Below are positions 61,152-64,000 of a stretch of 64,000 nucleotides of DNA, piece after piece. Both the position numbers and the translations under genes were made by a program. Source of the stretch: Candidatus Dojkabacteria bacterium (GTDB lineage: Bacteria; Patescibacteria; Dojkabacteria; SC72; JAFGCJ01). The notes beneath the pieces were generated by a model. That model saw only the letters and a list, made by a program, of their open reading frames with translations, did not search any database and was not told the origin of the DNA. The stretch lies in the NCBI GenBank assembly GCA_016932785.1, contig JAFGCJ010000004.1, positions 1-64,000 on the forward strand, written 5' to 3'. How positions within the stretch are numbered: position 1 is the stretch's first letter; the number at the start of each line of letters is the position of its first letter.

Positions 61152-61427
61152 CGTTGGAGGTTGGTAGGGTGTATTTCGGCGAGGGAGAGATTGGGAAAGT
61201 ATACTATTCACAAATACAGGACAGTGAATTCCTGCCGACGATGTCCGAATAGTAAACTCCAGGGTGGCGATTTACGGTAAAAATGCGCAATAGCGTGAAA
61301 CACCTTCTAGGTAATAGCCTGGTCCGTGTTTCTCAAGAGAAATCATCCTTGTTACGAATTCTACGGTGAGTGTAGCGTCGTCTTGGTCGAGGAAATGCGG
61401 TGTTCGATTTCCGGTAGTGTCCGAACG
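61152..61427 (+). ncRNA. Probable structured RNA, about 280 bases, family not identified
   Basis: The 509-base gap 61047-61555 has no gene, but its middle is richer in G+C than other gaps and dense in helices. CGTTGGA (61152-61158) can pair with TCCGAACG (61420-61427) to close the whole RNA. Inside lie ACTATTC/GAATAGT enclosing CAGGA/TCCTG (about 61216-61255), AAACAC/GTGTTT (about 61298-61342), TCTC/GAGA, CTAC/GTAG and GGAAAT/ATTTCC (about 61391-61412). GGGAAAGT and GTAAACTCC recall conserved RNase P RNA segments, and size fits, but the 3' conserved region (ACAGAA...GGCUUA) is missing. A divergent RNase P RNA or a new RNA are both open. TAGAAT at 61107 is a possible -10. Confidence 0.5.
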
Positions 61428-61555
61428 CCTTCAAATTTCTTTGAATTTTACTTAAGTTCGCAATTTGTTTGTGGGAGATTTTGAGTTATAATGAAAAATC
61501 AGGAAATTTTAGGGTAAGGTTCTTTTTTTGTTGAACAAACCCAGCTTTTATTGAA

Positions 61556-62995
61556 ATGGAAGATAAATATTTTAAAGTTGAATTTGCAATACCTGAGTAT
61601 GTCCAAACAGTAGCACGAATGCTTATCAAGGAGGGTTTTCAGTGCTACCTTTGTGGGGGGGCATTACGTGACATTTGTATGGCCATTGAGCCTGAGGATT
61701 ATGATCTTGCGACTAATGCTCTACCGGAACAGATGCTTCAGATTTTTCCTAAGGCGGTTTCTACGGGGATAAAGTTTGGAACAGTTGTTGTATTAATTAG
61801 AGAGAAAGATGGTTTTCCAACATACGAGGTCGAAGTAACAACTTTTAGGAGTGAGGAGAAGTATATTGGAGGTCGTTGGCCGACTGAGGTGGAATTTGTT
61901 TCGGACATAGACAAGGACTTAGAAAGGAGAGACTTCACTTGGAATGCTATGGCTTTTGATTTCTCTTCGGCGGAACTTGATGGTAGTCAAGAAATAAAAG
62001 AATGGACAGTATATGATCCTTTTGATGGTCGTGCCGATCTTAAGAAAAAACTTGTGAGGGCTGTCGGGGATCCGGTAGAAAGGTTTACTGAAGACGGTCT
62101 GAGAGCCTTTAAGGCTTGTAGAATGGCTGCACAGCTCGGTTTCGAAATAGAGCAGAAGACACTTGATGCCATAACTAAAACTTTGAGTGTTGCGGCACAG
62201 GTTTCAATGGAAAGAATCCGCGATGAGTTTATGAAGATGCTGAAGAATTCAGAGAAGCCTTCGATTGGAGTGGAGTATATGAGAAAGGCAGGTTTGCTTA
62301 AGCTATTTATGCCTGAACTTTTGGAAGGTGTTGGATTTGAGCAAAAAATCTTTCATAAGCATGATGTTTATAATCATTTGCTTCGGACTCTCGATTTATC
62401 ACCTGTCGGGGTGAGATTAGCTGCTCTATTGCATGATATAGGGAAACCCAGGAAAGCAATGCCTGATGGGCACTTTTATGGGCATGACCGTGAAGGGGAG
62501 GAAATGGCTATTAAGATAATGAAAAGGATGAGGTTCTCTCGTGCTGAAATAAAACGAGTGGCCAATCTTGTCCGAAATCATATGTTTTATTACCCAACAA
62601 TTGAGGATGGAGCTACATCTCGGGAGCAGGAGCAATTTGAATCGAAGAAGTGGACGGATTCTGCCGTTAGGAGGTTTATCGCTAGGGTCGGTGAGGATGC
62701 CATTGATGATCTTTTTGCGCTTCGTATGGCGGATGCCTCTGCTAATCCTGAGGGGATTTGGGATCCCGGGGAAATAGAGGAACTGCAAAAGCGAATTTCA
62801 GAAGTCAGAGAGAAAGACATGGCACTGAAGGTCACGGATCTTAAGATAAGGGGCGATGACATCATCAAGCTTGGTGTTAAAAAAGGTCCCGAAGTTGGTG
62901 AAATTCTAAAAAAACTTCTGGATGAGGTTATTGAAGATCCTTCATTGAACACAAAAGAAAATTTGGAAAAAATCGTGAAGGATATGATAAAGTAG
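61556..62995 (+). CDS. cca: CCA tRNA nucleotidyltransferase with HD domain
   Basis: A 479-residue protein: nucleotidyltransferase head (CYLCGGALRDICMAIEPEDY with the catalytic DYD), EVTTFRSEEKYIGGRWP, RRDFTWNAMAFD, the EDGLRAFKACRMAAQLGFEI neck, and an HD domain (HNHLL-type YNHLLRTLDL, ALLHDIGKPR). It adds or repairs tRNA 3' CCA. The nearby tRNA-Thr(TGT) lacks an encoded CCA, so adding activity is needed here. Confidence 0.95.
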   Translation: MEDKYFKVEFAIPEYVQTVARMLIKEGFQCYLCGGALRDICMAIEPEDYDLATNALPEQMLQIFPKAVSTGIKFGTVVVLIREKDGFPTYEVEVTTFRSEEKYIGGRWPTEVEFVSDIDKDLERRDFTWNAMAFDFSSAELDGSQEIKEWTVYDPFDGRADLKKKLVRAVGDPVERFTEDGLRAFKACRMAAQLGFEIEQKTLDAITKTLSVAAQVSMERIRDEFMKMLKNSEKPSIGVEYMRKAGLLKLFMPELLEGVGFEQKIFHKHDVYNHLLRTLDLSPVGVRLAALLHDIGKPRKAMPDGHFYGHDREGEEMAIKIMKRMRFSRAEIKRVANLVRNHMFYYPTIEDGATSREQEQFESKKWTDSAVRRFIARVGEDAIDDLFALRMADASANPEGIWDPGEIEELQKRISEVREKDMALKVTDLKIRGDDIIKLGVKKGPEVGEILKKLLDEVIEDPSLNTKENLEKIVKDMIK

Positions 62996-63032
62996 TATAA
63001 ACAAGTTTTAATTATGAAGGTTACTGCCCGAA

Positions 63033-64000
63033 ATGGAACTACAATTTTGTGGAGCGGCGAAAACAGTAACGGGTTCTTGTCATTACCTTGATACCGATAA
63101 GCACAAGATTCTTATCGATTGTGGAATGTTTCAGGGACTAGATCGGAATAAAAACTTTGGCTCGTTTCCGTTTAATCCGACAGATATAGAATACGTTTTT
63201 CTAACTCATGCTCATATTGATCATTGCGGGAGACTTCCCGTTTTAATAAAGAATGGTTTTCGTGGCAAGATAATATCGACCAGGGCAACAAGAGATCTTG
63301 TAAGGATATTGCTAAAGGACTCAGCAAAGATTCAAAAAGAGGATCTTAGGCGATGCCTAGGTCAGAAAAGGTCTAACTGTGAAAGGGAGGCTCTTTATAC
63401 CGAGGAGGAAGTCGATGATACTATGCAATATTTTGTTACTTATCCCTATGGAGATAGTGTGAAACTGGAGGACGGTCTGGAGTTTCGTATGCGTGACGCG
63501 GGACACATTCTCGGATCAGCTATTTTTGAACTGTGGTTGGTAAATGGGAGTGATAGGCTTCGAAAAGTGGTTTTCTCTGGTGATCTTGGACAGCCAGGGC
63601 AGCGCATAATAAAGGATCCTGATATGATCCGTGAGGCAGACTATGTTGTTATTGAGTCGACATATGGGAATCGTCTGCACAAGAGCAAGGATGAAACAAT
63701 GCTTGAGTTTATGACTGTTATAAAAAGAGCTCTTGAGGAAAATGGTAATGTTCTTATTCCGAGTTTTGCCGTGGAGAGGTCTCAGGAAATATTGTATGAG
63801 CTTAATCTTTTTGTTGAAAACAAACTAATCGAGGGCTTGAATGTTTATTTTGATAGTCCGCTGGCCCAAAAGGCTACAGAAATTTTCACCCGCTATGCTG
63901 AGCTATATGATGAAGATGCCAGGAGACTTATTGAAACAGGTGATAACATCTTTGAGTTTGAGGGACTGGAGTATGTAGCTGATTTTAGCGACTCAAGAAG
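63033..64000 (+). CDS. Metallo-beta-lactamase/beta-CASP RNA-processing nuclease, 3' partial
   Basis: The frame runs off the right edge of the window; 322 residues are visible. It starts MELQFCGAAKTVTGSCHYLD, then LIDCGMFQGLD, the zinc motif VFLTHAHIDHCGRLP, RDAGHILGSA, VFSGDLGQPG, and the start of the beta-CASP domain (VVIESTYGNRLH, VLIPSFAVERSQEILYEL, VYFDSPLAQKATEIF). This is the YSH1/CPSF-like exonuclease class (COG1236) rather than RNase J. It is probably an RNA 3'-end or decay enzyme. Confidence 0.92.
   Translation, partial: MELQFCGAAKTVTGSCHYLDTDKHKILIDCGMFQGLDRNKNFGSFPFNPTDIEYVFLTHAHIDHCGRLPVLIKNGFRGKIISTRATRDLVRILLKDSAKIQKEDLRRCLGQKRSNCEREALYTEEEVDDTMQYFVTYPYGDSVKLEDGLEFRMRDAGHILGSAIFELWLVNGSDRLRKVVFSGDLGQPGQRIIKDPDMIREADYVVIESTYGNRLHKSKDETMLEFMTVIKRALEENGNVLIPSFAVERSQEILYELNLFVENKLIEGLNVYFDSPLAQKATEIFTRYAELYDEDARRLIETGDNIFEFEGLEYVADFSDSR

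Noticed and set aside
61152..61427. tmRNA
   Set aside because: There is no tRNA-like 3' domain, no CCA end and no tag reading frame.

Overview
The window reads as a stretch of chromosome from a small-genome bacterium of the Candidate Phyla Radiation (Patescibacteria). The evidence is indirect: genes are tightly packed, housekeeping genes are mixed with very large single-copy surface proteins, a phage-tail-collar-type surface protein is present, several translation proteins carry charged low-complexity tails, the only ribonucleotide reductase seen is the oxygen-sensitive class III enzyme, and there are no insertion sequences or prophage. The lineage (Dojkabacteria or Microgenomates-like) cannot be settled here. 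The standard code with UGA as stop is used. Base composition is uniform, so nothing looks recently transferred.

Layout. 1-3817: 3' part of a giant surface protein with a predicted seven-bladed propeller and a phage tail collar domain. 3918-9766 (minus): a tight five-gene operon of four different ATP-grasp ligases and a UUP1-type polytopic membrane protein; this is the strongest candidate for an undescribed system. 9938-14734 (minus): rpmG, tRNA-Trp, secE, nusG, rplK, rplA, an orphan gene, rplJ and rplL, with an internal promoter and an L10 leader before rplJ. 14736-16395: two ABC-2 permeases. 16402-17040 (minus): three tRNAs with a block of hairpin-forming repeats between them, followed by a gene-free stretch with a possible structured RNA. 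17428-19033: site-2 protease, L28 and a glycosyltransferase. 19251-23616: mreB-mreC-mreD-mrdA cell-shape operon. 23778-31678: DNA processing, folate and nucleotide genes (dprA, topA, radC, glyA, dut, nrdD). 31706-38291: rpsB with a structured leader, tsf, frr, rseP, a Cys-rich surface protein and rpsU. 38333-45582: yqeY, ybeY, pth, a shortened mfd, dnaX, ybaB and recR. 45674-56242: an orphan molybdopterin oxidoreductase and a surface/envelope block (glycosidase-like giant protein, lipoprotein, anchored phosphoesterase, PadR plus HAAS/beta-helix membrane protein). 56308-64000: cysS, a DUF4230 protein, RNase HIII, a hydrolase, an ABC ATPase that fits the distant permeases, a probable structured RNA, cca, and a partial beta-CASP nuclease.

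Themes. (1) The ATP-grasp cluster combines the known alpha-L-glutamate-ligase-like/UUP1 membrane protein/retropepsin set with two cyanophycin-synthetase-like enzymes, one of which keeps a decayed Mur-ligase domain. The retropepsin domain has Asn at the catalytic Asp position. Together they look like a membrane-linked machine for building or attaching a peptide-like product. (2) Many genes have a -10 hexamer only 6-8 bases upstream of the start codon, which predicts leaderless mRNAs. Ribosomal genes instead have full promoters and structured leaders. (3) Two neighbouring surface proteins share the same duplicated C-terminal module.
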